From the NCBI GenBank assembly GCA_025602905.1, contig JAHLKI010000013.1, positions 124,001 to 188,000 of the forward strand: a DNA stretch of 64,000 bases. Reading direction: 5' to 3'. Positions 39,627 to 53,996 of the stretch are shown here, piece after piece. Position numbers and translations under genes: made by a program. The stretch comes from Phlyctochytrium arcticum. Taxonomy: Eukaryota; Chytridiomycota; Chytridiomycetes; Chytridiales; Chytridiaceae. The stretch's first letter is position 1, and each line of letters begins with the position of its first letter. The notes beneath the pieces were generated by a model. It was not told where the DNA came from, searched no databases, and saw only the letters and a list, made by a program, of their open reading frames with translations.

Positions 39627-42600
39627 CTACAAACCAACACAACTCGCCCGTGCCCCATCGCGGGCATTCGCATCATACATGAGAGGATCCGACTGAGCTC
39701 CCTGCGCAAAAATAATGCCTCCAGCTCGCTTTTGGGCAACTGCCGGCTTACAGAGATCGAGCGCAAAGGATGTCAGGTGTAACAAACCATTGACGGGTTT
39801 TGGTTGTCCGGGAACAGTGGGTGGTGGTGTGCCGGGCTTGGTCGCTGAATCGTTGAGAACAATGAGACCGTACCGACGCCAGCGTGGGTGCAGGGCGTAG
39901 AGGTAACTTTGTTGGGTAGGAGTAGACGCTGACGGTGTTGCCGCGTCCTTGTTGAGCGTCCCATTATGATGGACATTACCGTCGAGTGATCCGCCCTGAA
40001 CAGCAGCCGTCTCGGTTTCATCCGCACCCAGCAACAAGAGTGTTTTCAACGATTCAAAATCCGCCTGGGACATGACAATATACAATGGATCCATGTCTCC
40101 CTCTTCGGGTCGCCCTTGTCGTAACGGTCGTCGCGCGTCCAGGACTTGGGATAAGGTATGCAGGACCCGACAGGTCTGCCGGTCGGTGGTGGGTGCCCCA
40201 AACTGAGGCGTGAAACGAGCAGCGGAACGGGATGGGTGCAAGTGAGGGGTAAAGTAGTCAGGGGAAGAGTCATCGGTAAGAGGTAATGGGTCTTCTTCGG
40301 TGAGTGTCCCGGTCGTCCGTGTACTTTGCGCGGTCGACACCCCTGAAGCAGCTGCCGATACAGATTTTTTCCTCATAGTAGAGCTACCTGCACCTCCATC
40401 CAAACTATTCATACCCTCGTCATCCTCATCATCTTCGGGAGGACTGGTAATAACTACAGTTTGCGCGATATCGTCCGATAGCGCCGAAACACGCCGCGCG
40501 AGCAGCAAATCCTGGGCCTGATTCTGGGTCTCGGGAAGCGTCGAACTGGAATGGGAGCAAGTCGTATAGTCCGGCCAAATAAAATCTAGCAAAATAATTA
40601 GAACCCAGTCTTCCATCCCTATAAACGAGTACCAAAACTTACAGAATGTAGCTTTAAATTTGACGTACGGGTTCTCCATTTCCTCGTTTTTAAAGATTGT
40701 AGCAGGTCTACTTTGCTGTTGCGGTTTACCGTACGAAGACGAAGCCGATGATCCATCCCGCTGAATCATCATGGGACTTTGTCCTGGCGAGGACGAGTAC
40801 GTCAAAAATGCTGCTCCAGTTTGCGTGCTGCGCTCAATTAGGCCGGATGGTGTATAATGGATCGAATCGTCAGTGGTGAGATCCTGGGCGGCGGAGAATG
40901 TGGAAAGGTGACTTGCGTCTGCGCGACGGGTTCGGTGACGGGTCAAGTTGAGGGAGGGTAACTAATCGCGATGAAGAAAAAAGCAGTGTGGGTAAGACAA
41001 TGTTAGTTCTTAAATCTTTCGGGTGAGAAGGGTAATTCTGCCCACAACTCGCCTTCGCGTCCTGACGATGACTTACCACCGCATACAAGTAAGAAGGGAC
41101 TGTGCCTTGATTAGTGGGGGGCGAGACCAGAAACTTGTCAAGGGCAGAGAGACCCGCTTGACTACCGATAATCAGACCTGCATAAGCGTACGGGTTGGAA
41201 GCATTCAGTTGACCGGCTTTGTACTCGGACAACCAGTCTGCCACAGGAGGGGGTGGGATTCCTGCAGCCGGTTGAGGTGGTGCAGGTACTGGAAGGTCAT
41301 CATCATTGTCCGCTACGAGCTGCGGGGGCTCCTCATCGCCCATATCGGTGTCAGAATCTGAGTCGTGACCGTCAAGGATAGGTTCAGCAGGAACCATTGG
41401 TTGAGGCGTTCCATTCACGCCTTCGGCCGCATTTTCCCGAATCAGCGGATCGGATGCTCGGCCTTGACGGCCCCAATCGTCGGAGCAGTGGGTCCATGTG
41501 GTATGCCCGCAATCCCACCAGTCGCGGTACAAGGGTCGGTTCAACGTCCTCCTGCTCCGCATTCTGCGCCCCCGTTCACTATGGGCATCACTCTCGTCAT
41601 CTTCGCTGTCTGAAGAGCAACTGCTCACATCCGAGTCGACGCCCCAATCCTCATTGGCAGCAGCAGCGCGCCGCCTCATCCCGTCTTTCAAACATGTCAG
41701 ACCCCGAACACAGTGTCCATCCTGCACCCACCCCTGCCCGTCCACCCACCGCCCAAAACAGGGCACAACCTCTGCAATCTCACGTGCCCGAATCCCATGA
41801 AACTGGGATATGATATCCGCACCAGCGAAAAAGAACGAGTCGCCTTCCCCGGCTTGTGTCACTGCTTCGGGAGAGATATCTGTCGTGCGATGGGATTCCG
41901 CAAAGGATCGGAGGGTGGATGTGCAGTCGGGCGGGGCATGGGGGTTGCCTTGACCTGCGGGTGCGACTGGTGGAATGGCTCCGCCGTGACGAAGGCGTTC
42001 GTCCCGCCATTGGATCTGACCGACCTGGCGCAAAGCGTGCTGAAGGGATTCGAGACCCGAGGATCCATCAATGATCATTGTGTGTTGATTTGCGGGTGTT
42101 TTGCAGTGGAGGGTGACTAGAGGTCCGCCGTGCAGGGTTGGATGGACCATCAACCGCATCATCCAGTCGTCAGGTTCAGCCGTTGTTGCATGTAGATTGT
42201 TTCCTGCTGCCACGTCCGGCTCAGAAGCAGCTACAGTAGGTTGACCTCCCACCCGTCGATGGATCGGAAAATCGACCCATCCGACCCCTTGCCCATCCCA
42301 CAATCCAGCATCAAACACTTTGGCCGCGTCAACCCGTTCCACACCCTTTCTGACCCCCAGCAACGGTCGCTGCACCACATACTCTACACACCGCTTCCAC
42401 GCCCGGCACACCCCGCGGCAGGTCAGATACAGGTCGGCCAATCGCCCTGGTGCATCGAAAATGTGCGAAAAGAAGAGGAGGAGAATGTCTTCCGGGAGAC
42501 TCTTGGTGGAAATAACGGATGATGGGGAGATGGACTGGGATGAAATACTGCAGCGTTGGGTATTATGGGTCTGGTCCGTGCATTCGCCATTGTAGTGGGC

Positions 42601-42690
42601 GGTTTTCTTGTTGCTTGTCGAGCCACTTCTGGAGGCAAACAATGTCCCCTCAAGGCCCACTTGGGTCGGTGCACCTTTACGGGGTCGCAT
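39627..42690 (-). CDS. F-box protein, unknown substrate
   Basis: Exons complement(39627..40585, 40643..40961, 41077..42690) give 963 residues. An F-box-like segment near residues 60-105 (SLPEDILLLFFSHIFDAPG, then LYLTCRGVCRAWKRCVEYVV) would bind Skp1 in an SCF ubiquitin ligase. The rest has no repeat domain I recognise. It contains WVDFPIHRRV, a moderately conserved Cys/Trp-rich region (CFGRWVDGQGW, YRDWWDCGHTTWTHCSDDWG), long acidic and Ser-rich spacers, and a C-terminal region with SYLYALHPRWRRYGLIVLND and IIFAQGAQSDPLMYDANARD. ATG 42690 is the first in-frame start; the frame is open further upstream without ATG, so an upstream exon is possible. Confidence 0.75.
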
Positions 42691-43611
42691 AGTGGTACTT
42701 TTCAATCCCGACTCTAGAATATCGTCGTCGGGGTGAACACCCAAAAACGTTCAAGTGGTAAAGTCCCTTGATGCCCGCTGCCCCGCCCATATATCCGGAC
42801 TCCACCGATACGCGCTCGCGTCGTCGCGGCAAGGTTGCTGACACACGCGTTTCAAGAGAAATTTTCGCTGATTATTCTGATTTGATGCTTTTGATCTCTT
42901 GATCTGGGTTGGCCAAGGCCTGAATGCAAAGCTTGGGGGATTCTGGAAGGAACTTAGTTGTGATTAGAGCGGCCGCTAGAATTAAATTTAATCCGATGCA
43001 TGGTTAACTCAATCTAGCTTCAGGGTTAAGCGTAAATCACACTTGAAGCTTCCGGTTCGTCGTTACCCCACAATCCCAGTTTCTGTTGATAATATTTGAT
43101 TTTCAACGGGAGCTACATGATGGAGCAACCAGAAGTAATGCAGTACAAGCGCTACTCTTGGCTTTTCTGATGAAAGTTTTCGATGAATGCACGGAGATCT
43201 TGAATGATGTCCCACATCCATCGGCGGTTTTAGTCAAAGATGTACACACAACCTGGGTTTCGATTCCAAACTTCAAGATATGCAGAACTCAATTGAGCTT
43301 GTGATCTGTGTATCATTTTCCTCAAAGAATGTCAAGTTCACGTTGACCGAATTTCAAAAAAAAGTAGTTTGCTATGCATGAGGAGAAGTTATACGAGTAC
43401 TAATCTATATCAATGCCAAAAGTCCAGCATTGGGTTCTGAATGATAATTAATTGTGCCTGAACAAATTATCAGATGTTTGAAATGAGCATTCAAAAGACA
43501 GTGAGACCAAAGAAAACTGATGAAAAATATGGCATGTCGCTTATAGATATGAATACGATATTGTTTTTACGCTTCTATAACAAGGATCGCCCGATGGCCT
43601 TTAGACATTCA
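42691..43611. other. Intergenic, about 0.9 kb
   Basis: Upstream of the F-box gene and downstream of the small Cys-rich-tailed gene. AT-rich with short frames only. GGCCGCTAGAATTAAATT near 42970 is the only GC/AT boundary of note. No gene is recognised. Confidence 0.4.
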
Positions 43612-44194
43612 CTAATACGAGCAATGGCCACAATAGCCGCAGTCGTCTGCGCTACAAGCTGTGTAGTCCAGGTTTTCCTCATTAGGGTCATAATCAATAA
43701 GTGTATCGTAAGTATCGTAACCGCCGAGATCTTCTAAGACAGTATCCTCCGCATTCTCTTTAAAGACTTGGCGAATAAACTTGTCGCCCAGCAGCGCATT
43801 CAGCAGAATGTCCGAGATTTCTTTGAGTGGATCGATATGTGAGCCATAGTGGCGGTCTTCCCAGCCCAGCTTGTTAATTTCGTCCAGTTTGCGGGGCAGT
43901 ATGAGCGAGCTTTCCTTTTGTTTCGTGTTCGCGTAATGGGCAAGGACGGTGAGAGTGACGTTGTCTATGTTAGAAACCACTGATTTGGGTGGTGCGGTTC
44001 TCTTTGGAGAGGTCCTGCTTTGCGTACGCGTTGATCTTTGCTTCCAGCTCGCCGAATAACTCTAGAAGAATCTTCATTTTAGCACACTGATCGACAAGAG
44101 AACATGCAACTACTGTACCTGCATAGCGCTGCCGAGCCTCATCAGTGACCTCTTCCTTCTTCAAGTAGATGAATCTGTATTTTTCTCCTCCCAT
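43612..44194 (-). CDS. Hypothetical protein with acidic, Cys-rich C-terminus
   Basis: I do not recognise this gene. Two frames overlap by 11 nt: 43970-44194 starting MGGEKYRFIYLKKEEV, and 43612-43980 ending CSADDCGYCGHCSY. The best single model joins complement(43612..43964, 44119..44194): donor GTACAG at 44118, acceptor preceded by TCTAACATAG, a strong branch-acceptor pair. This gives 142 residues with RYA/DNVTLTVLAHY. Its intron of 154 bp is longer than most here and its sequence is open in the upstream frame (LLELFGELEAKINAYAKQ), so alternative splicing, a shorter intron or a frameshifted pseudogene remain possible. The second part has a helical middle (EISDILLNALLGDKFIRQVF), an acidic stretch and a C-x(4)-C-x(2)-C-x(2)-C end that could bind metal. 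Confidence 0.45.
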
Positions 44195-44717
44195 AATGAA
44201 TTGTGCGGAAAGTTAAACACGCCGCGAGACGGACTGACAACAGGTTTTATTCACTAGGATTTTCCCACGTAACAGACTCTCCAACCTGAAAAACAAGGAA
44301 AACGTCATAATCTTTCGCCGCAGGGAAAGCCAACTTCGCTTTACATATGTCAAAGGAGCGGAGTCCAACTGACAGGTGGGCTTGCAGGATTAGAGGCTGA
44401 TCAAGGTATTGCCATGGGGCAGGGGCTGCATGATAAGCCCAAACTCATTCACTCTCCGACTCAACCTTTCACTGCAAGCTATGTCATCTAGTTGACTCTC
44501 TCATTAGCGGGGACATGGCATACAATCAAAACTATTCAAGACGGGCTAAAGTATCGATAGCCATCAGCATGTTCAGTGCCAAAGTCTTTGCCAATCTCGA
44601 TCCATTTGCAACATTTACAGTGTATCCGAATTCCGTGTACTCAGGGGTTCCACTCTGTCTGATTTAAGTAAGGTATTTACATCTCACTTAAATGTCCAGA
44701 ACATGGGGGTTCTTAGA
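44195..44717. other. Intergenic, 523 bp
   Basis: Between two minus-strand genes. No frame, RNA or repeat is recognised. Confidence 0.4.
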
Positions 44718-46203
44718 TTACAGTGAATCGGAAGGATCTTGAAGCATGATGTCTACGCCTTGCTGCCAAACATCGGCAAACAACTTTAAGAAGGCAGCAG
44801 TGTCTCCCAAGGCACTTTCTTCAGACACCAAACACACTTGGATGGTGTCCCCCGCGGAACAAGCATTCATCGAAAACGCTGGCCCACTTAGCAGAGGGCT
44901 TTGCGCAAACCATGCTCGTCGCATTTTAAGCTTTGCCGTGTCGTTCTCTTTAGGTACAAATAGGCCCACATTGGACAGCATGGTACTTTCATCTCTTCCC
45001 ATAGGACGGTTCTTGAGTTTTGCAAGGTAGTACGATATCATACCCTTCGGGTATGGCAGATATTTGAGCATCATTACTTCAAGTACTGCCTCGGGGGTAT
45101 TCAAGGAGAGAGCTGACCGAAAATCTCGGGCCTCTTGCCAAAAGGAAGAATCGAACTGTGTAAGATCCCCAATCTCGTATTTATGACTATACGAAGAAAA
45201 CGCGTTCCCAAGCTCGTTTTCCAGGTCCATCGTCGCTCCGGGTTTGTCACAAAATCGGCGGGGGTTGACTGGTGTGGCTATGACAAGCTTTGTGCCTTGC
45301 CCGAGTACGGAAGTCAATGTTCTAGCCGCAAGGGTGTGCAGCGCTGCGTGAACAGTTGTCTTTTCTCTCTTGCATGCTACGACCAGGGTCTGGAGTGGCA
45401 ACGATAACGTTCTTACGACGCTACGCTGCTTCTTGTGCTCACAGGGATTGAGTCCAGCCCAATATACGGGTTTACGCAGAGTGGGTAGCAGATGTGGTAG
45501 AACGTTAAAAAACGTAGGCGATATTGTCGTGCGCTGCTCAAAGCCGAGGGGGATGGTACTCGGACGGTTTGTGATGGAAAGACAGACAGGCGGTAAGTCT
45601 AAAGTCTCGACTTCATTCATGGCGTCAAGGAGCGATATTAGGCTACAATGATGATTGTATTCATTAACAAGTGCTAAGGAGCCAGTGACTGAGTTTATCG
45701 ACTTGACCCACATACAATTGCCTGCCAGACGAGCCATCCATTAAACAGTGGTTAAAACTGACAGCTAGCAACCATTCTGCTGGGAGCTTATCGGTCGTAA
45801 CAACAGTCACTCGCCATAAGGGACCTCCATCTACTGATTTGACTGCATCGTCAAGTTCCTGGCTGATGAACGCATCGACCTCTTGCGAGTCAAACGAAGC
45901 CAGAGTCACTTGACGGACAACCGTCGTCCAATCTACTTGATCCAACCAGGCCCAGTACGGTTTCGTCGAGCATGGCTCGCATACGGTAGTGAGCAGGGTC
46001 GGGTAGCGCTGAGCAAGACGAGAAAGACCATGGTAGAGTATTGTGGTAAAATTGAGAGTTGTCGCCGTCGTTTGAAGATGCACGCAACCAAAGACATTTC
46101 CGTAGAAGGGCGGGTCTACAATGGAGCGCGTCAACTCATACAGCTCAAGAATCCCAAGGGGACGAAGCATCCTTGCGTTCTCCGGACGAGAAGTAGCCGA
46201 CAT
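44718..46203 (-). CDS. Acyltransferase of the alcohol-acetyltransferase family
   Basis: CoA-dependent acyltransferase fold shared with ATF1-type alcohol acetyltransferases and peptide-synthetase condensation domains. Exons complement(44718..45642, 45716..46203) give 470 residues. The phase-2 junction at donor GTATGT gives SSGRQF/LISLLDAM. The N-terminus has the family opening RPLGILELYELTRSIVDPPF. The active site is the HxxxD motif in VSFNHCLMDGSSG near residue 155; His is the general base. The C-terminal half has LVIATPVNPRRFC, NELGNAFSSYSH and SNVGLFVPKEND. No signal peptide or TM segment. Substrate is not predictable; ester formation or lipid modification are possible. The gene diverges from the next one with a 175-bp gap. 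Confidence 0.85.
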
Positions 46204-46378
46204 TGTATATCCGCCGGGCGATCTTAATTTCTCGTGTTGAAGTGATCAAATCATCCCAGCACAATCGGAGTTTTGTCAGGCACGTGAGTGAATGTTCAAG
46301 AAGCAAGAATCCAAGATTGACAAGATTGACCAAGTCTAGTTCGCACGAGATCCCAAGGATGAATATACTATCCGCTTG
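46204..46378. promoter_or_regulatory. Divergent promoter, 175 bp
   Basis: Shared upstream region of the acyltransferase gene and the disordered protein gene. It contains a CACGTG E-box within CAGGCACGTGAGTG near 46278-46291. Confidence 0.5.
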
Positions 46379-48331
46379 ATGACATTTGTCCCTTCTGTAG
46401 CCGAGAACCACAAGGGAGCGTCGACCGCCGCCGACGGAGGTTGGATCTCTGCCCGAAAGCGACCCAAGCTCCGACAAAGCGTACTTTGGTCTCGACCCAT
46501 TCTCCAAACGGCACGCCCAAAGCTTGGCAATTGGAGCAACTCTGTCGACAGTCATGAGAAGGCTCAGAGTCGCATTGATGTATTTTTTGGACGCGGAGAG
46601 AGCAGGAAGGAAAAACGCGATGCAAGGACGAGCCATCTTGAGTGGGCGGACGAGGATGTGTTGAAGGAGAACCGGAACGACAACCATCTGGATATCAACC
46701 TACACGAGCAAGAATTTGTGAGGAACGATAGTCCAATGATATTTCCATATACGCCAGAGCTTAATGGAGGGCATGGAGACGAGAAATCATCTGAAGATCT
46801 CAACATAAACAAACTCCACCCATGTCTTGATCTGGAGGAGGAAGAAGTGCCACATACTGCTACGCTCGATTGTCCTTGGAAACATCCTTCCTTCTTTCAA
46901 GAAGATATTTTGCCAGGTCTGGACGGTCTGCCTCCGACTCCCTCTGTACATGACTGCTTGGATGATCCCGCAAATTTGGAGTTCGAGGCGAGAATGGAGA
47001 CGAATGACGCTTGCAAGGCAGATGCGAATGACATTGATGCGAGGAATACATGCGGGCCCAACAGTTCAGTCGCATCGTTAGTCAGCAGCGATCTCAACCA
47101 GGGATACAGCGGGGAAATTCGTGAAGACAGAACTGGCTCGGGGGCGGATTATACAGCTGCCAAAGATGAAGAAGATCCTGGCCAGACTTCCACGCTAGAT
47201 TGTGTCTGGAAACATCCATCCTTCTTTCAAGACTCAATTTCAACCGCAAACAGCAGTTCACATCTTCCATTTCCCGCTCCGGATGGTGAAGATGAAACAT
47301 TCACGACCCGTAGCGCACGACAAGAAGAAACAAAACATGAGAGAGAATATCTCCAAACAGTTTCATCTCCATATCGTAGGGTTGCCATGGAAGATGATCC
47401 ACTTCTTGCATCGCCGTCGCCATCCCCACATATACTGCCCTTGTCAATGCCGGACTCTCCCTCTGAATTCAATCTATCGGATGATTCATGTTCCGAAATT
47501 TTGGAGCAGGGCATCGCGGAGTCTCCTTACATGGAAAGAAGTGGGAGGATAGATTCTAAGCGCGTCTCTGTCCATAACAGCGGAGACGTAGGAGCATCAG
47601 CCGCGATGCTGCACGAGCATATGCAGCTCGTCAATCGCGAGTCCTCCCAACCCCGCTCATCTTTAGAAACAATCCAATCTCCAGTTCTAGCAAGCTGTGC
47701 CTTCCATACTCCGAATCATCCAGATTCGAGCACGCAAATTGTGGAGGTGGATTTGGGACCACACCCGCTACTGGAATCGCCGATCCGAATTCGTAAGGTG
47801 CGACGGCCAACACCGTGCTCGAACAATATATCATCGATGACTTGTTCTGTGGACTCACGCGATGCAGAAACCCAACTTATCTCCTCAATATGTGATGACC
47901 CACAAAGTGGCGATTGTGGATCGCATCTTCCACCATCAGATCTACCTGTATTTAATTACCCACATGCCGTGGCTCTGACACCTCTGGCGCCGCTTCCCTC
48001 TCTCGTCGTTTGCCCGCGTTCACCCGGGTTGGGTCCACCATCCCCCTCCCTCAACTTCTCATCCACAAAAGCAGATTCACCTTCACCCAACCATTCGCCA
48101 GAGGACAATGACACAAAACCAAGCACGCAATTGTCTGATATTCACCCGGCACGTTCTCCAACCACATTCCCTCACCCCGCACATCCAATTTTGAATCTCC
48201 CTTTCCCAACGGCTCGCCCTTTAACCCCCTTGCCAACCCTTCTTTCTCTGGTTGCCTATCCCGGCCCAGCATCAGTCGCTCCACCCACGTTTCCTTCCTT
48301 ACTTTCCAGTCTTGAGGAGTCTGATGATTGA
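46379..48331 (+). CDS. Disordered protein with repeated WKHPSFFQ motifs
   Basis: A single-exon frame of 650 residues with no known domain. It is rich in Ser, Pro, Asp and Glu. Two copies of a short motif stand out: TATLDCPWKHPSFFQEDI (about residue 160) and TSTLDCVWKHPSFFQDSI (about 270), consensus LDCxWKHPSFFQ[ED]. A second, Pro-rich pair lies at the C-terminus: ALTPLAPLPSLVVCP and PLTPLPTLLSLVAYPGPASV. Clusters of SP/TP sites suggest phosphorylation. The N-terminus is basic (ISARKRPKLRQSVLWSR), with a possible nuclear localisation signal KRPK. ATG 46379 is the first in frame. Translation is uninterrupted over 1.9 kb and the repeated motif is conserved at protein level, which supports a real gene. 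Confidence 0.75.
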   Translation: MTFVPSVAENHKGASTAADGGWISARKRPKLRQSVLWSRPILQTARPKLGNWSNSVDSHEKAQSRIDVFFGRGESRKEKRDARTSHLEWADEDVLKENRNDNHLDINLHEQEFVRNDSPMIFPYTPELNGGHGDEKSSEDLNINKLHPCLDLEEEEVPHTATLDCPWKHPSFFQEDILPGLDGLPPTPSVHDCLDDPANLEFEARMETNDACKADANDIDARNTCGPNSSVASLVSSDLNQGYSGEIREDRTGSGADYTAAKDEEDPGQTSTLDCVWKHPSFFQDSISTANSSSHLPFPAPDGEDETFTTRSARQEETKHEREYLQTVSSPYRRVAMEDDPLLASPSPSPHILPLSMPDSPSEFNLSDDSCSEILEQGIAESPYMERSGRIDSKRVSVHNSGDVGASAAMLHEHMQLVNRESSQPRSSLETIQSPVLASCAFHTPNHPDSSTQIVEVDLGPHPLLESPIRIRKVRRPTPCSNNISSMTCSVDSRDAETQLISSICDDPQSGDCGSHLPPSDLPVFNYPHAVALTPLAPLPSLVVCPRSPGLGPPSPSLNFSSTKADSPSPNHSPEDNDTKPSTQLSDIHPARSPTTFPHPAHPILNLPFPTARPLTPLPTLLSLVAYPGPASVAPPTFPSLLSSLEESDD

Positions 48332-48632
48332 GTTATACATACTTCTGCTGCACACCCTATCCTGATACCCACATTTACAACCGACTGTTTTGCCCGTCTT
48401 TATATCGAGAGCGATTATAACCTTGCATGTCACTACAAAATGCGCTCGTCCCATCCCATGATACCAAAGAATGATTTCGAGGTTCAATTAATTAGATCGA
48501 CAAAAGAATGAAAAAGCGAAGCAACAGCATGAGAATATTGAAAATTTAGTAGGGGGGAGTAAAAAAAAAAGTTGGAAAAACATCCATGGCGGAAAGAACA
48601 GAAAAGACAAAAACGGAAAAAGTAAAAACTGT
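48332..48632. other. Convergent 3' region, about 300 bp
   Basis: Between the disordered-protein gene and the kinase gene. A-rich on the plus strand near 48560-48580. No gene seen. Confidence 0.4.
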
Positions 48633-52929
<4,297 letters not shown>

Positions 52930-52970
52930 ATTGAACCGAGTACAGCAGTAAGTCTTATAAGTTCACTCTC

Positions 52971-52989
52971 GCTCTCTCTCTCTCTCTCT
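52971..52989. repeat. (CT)n / (GA)n microsatellite in kinase promoter
   Basis: A nearly pure CT dinucleotide tract 42-60 bp upstream of the kinase start codon; it reads GA on the coding strand. It probably lies in the 5' UTR or core promoter. Confidence 0.8.
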
Positions 52990-53869
52990 TGTCAAACGGA
53001 CAATTCGGTTCTTTCGTCAAACTTGAGGCCCCAAAGAACAACGTCTACAACAACACTTGCTTGACTGATCGGCTCCAGATTCTCTCTATACTCTAGGGGT
53101 TGCTCCTCGAACAATAAAATAGCAACTGTGATGGAAAGGGCCTCGAAATCGTTGAAAGTCTTGTCCCAAACGTGGCTGTCCCCTTTCACGCGAATCCCGC
53201 CGTTCTCTAGTTTTGCAGCCCCTACTCAGTAAGGTCTTAAAGGTCCAAGATGAGTCGGTCGGTTATGGTCCAGTGTCTGTGTGTGTGTGTTGTGTTGGTT
53301 CAACAAAATGTCGCCGAAGCAATGGCCCGCATCGAGATGGTGTGTGGCTGGCCTCTTGACCTCTCTCTCGGTTGAAATCGCCAGTGGGTAATATCAACGC
53401 GCAAAACCCCGCTCTATCCCAAGGTCCAACTTGTCATAAGAAAATGTCATATATACCTGCAGATGGTAAAGAACATGTAGAATACCTCTAATACGAGAAG
53501 ATTTCTCTGAATGGCAAAAACGACTTTGTCAAGTAATGGTACTGCTAATGATAATGACCCATCAGATGGGCAACACGGCTTGAACACGCAACCTATAGCA
53601 TTAAAAAACAAATTGATGATGGTAATGCCCGATCGAGAGCCCCTACATTGTGTACTATCAAGTAGTATTCCCGACCGGTCGGAGTCCTTCAGGATCCAAC
53701 GGAACCCGGGTGTCTGGATAATGATCTTGGTTTCCGGTACTTATAGGGCAAGAGAGACCTCTCTAGTTTTGAGATGTATGTTACAAAACGATGAATACAA
53801 AAAGATACAACGAGGAGAAGAGAGAGTCCAAAGTATATAATCCAAATTTTCTAAAATCCAAAAGTTGAA

Positions 53870-53890
53870 GGGGGGGGGGGGGGGGGGGGG
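53870..53890. repeat. 21-base G homopolymer
   Basis: An uninterrupted run of 21 G about 105 bp downstream of the tyrosinase stop (C-run on its strand). It may form G-quadruplexes and is prone to slippage and sequencing error, so the exact length is uncertain. Confidence 0.85.
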
Positions 53891-53996
53891 AAACTCACTA
53901 ATGTTCCCAAAATTCTAATATGAGGTAAAAAAAGAAAAAGGATACACTATGTTGAAATTGTTTTTGTGTGTGGGAACAGAGAGGGGGTGGTGTTTC

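Larger units (their letters stand above)
52930..53996. other. Intergenic, about 1.07 kb, with simple repeats
   Basis: Between the kinase promoter and the 3' end of the tyrosinase gene. It holds a CT tract (52971-52989), a GTGTGTGT tract (about 53277-53291) and a 21-base G run (53870-53890). A 109-aa plus-strand frame at 53511 has no recognisable content. Confidence 0.5.
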
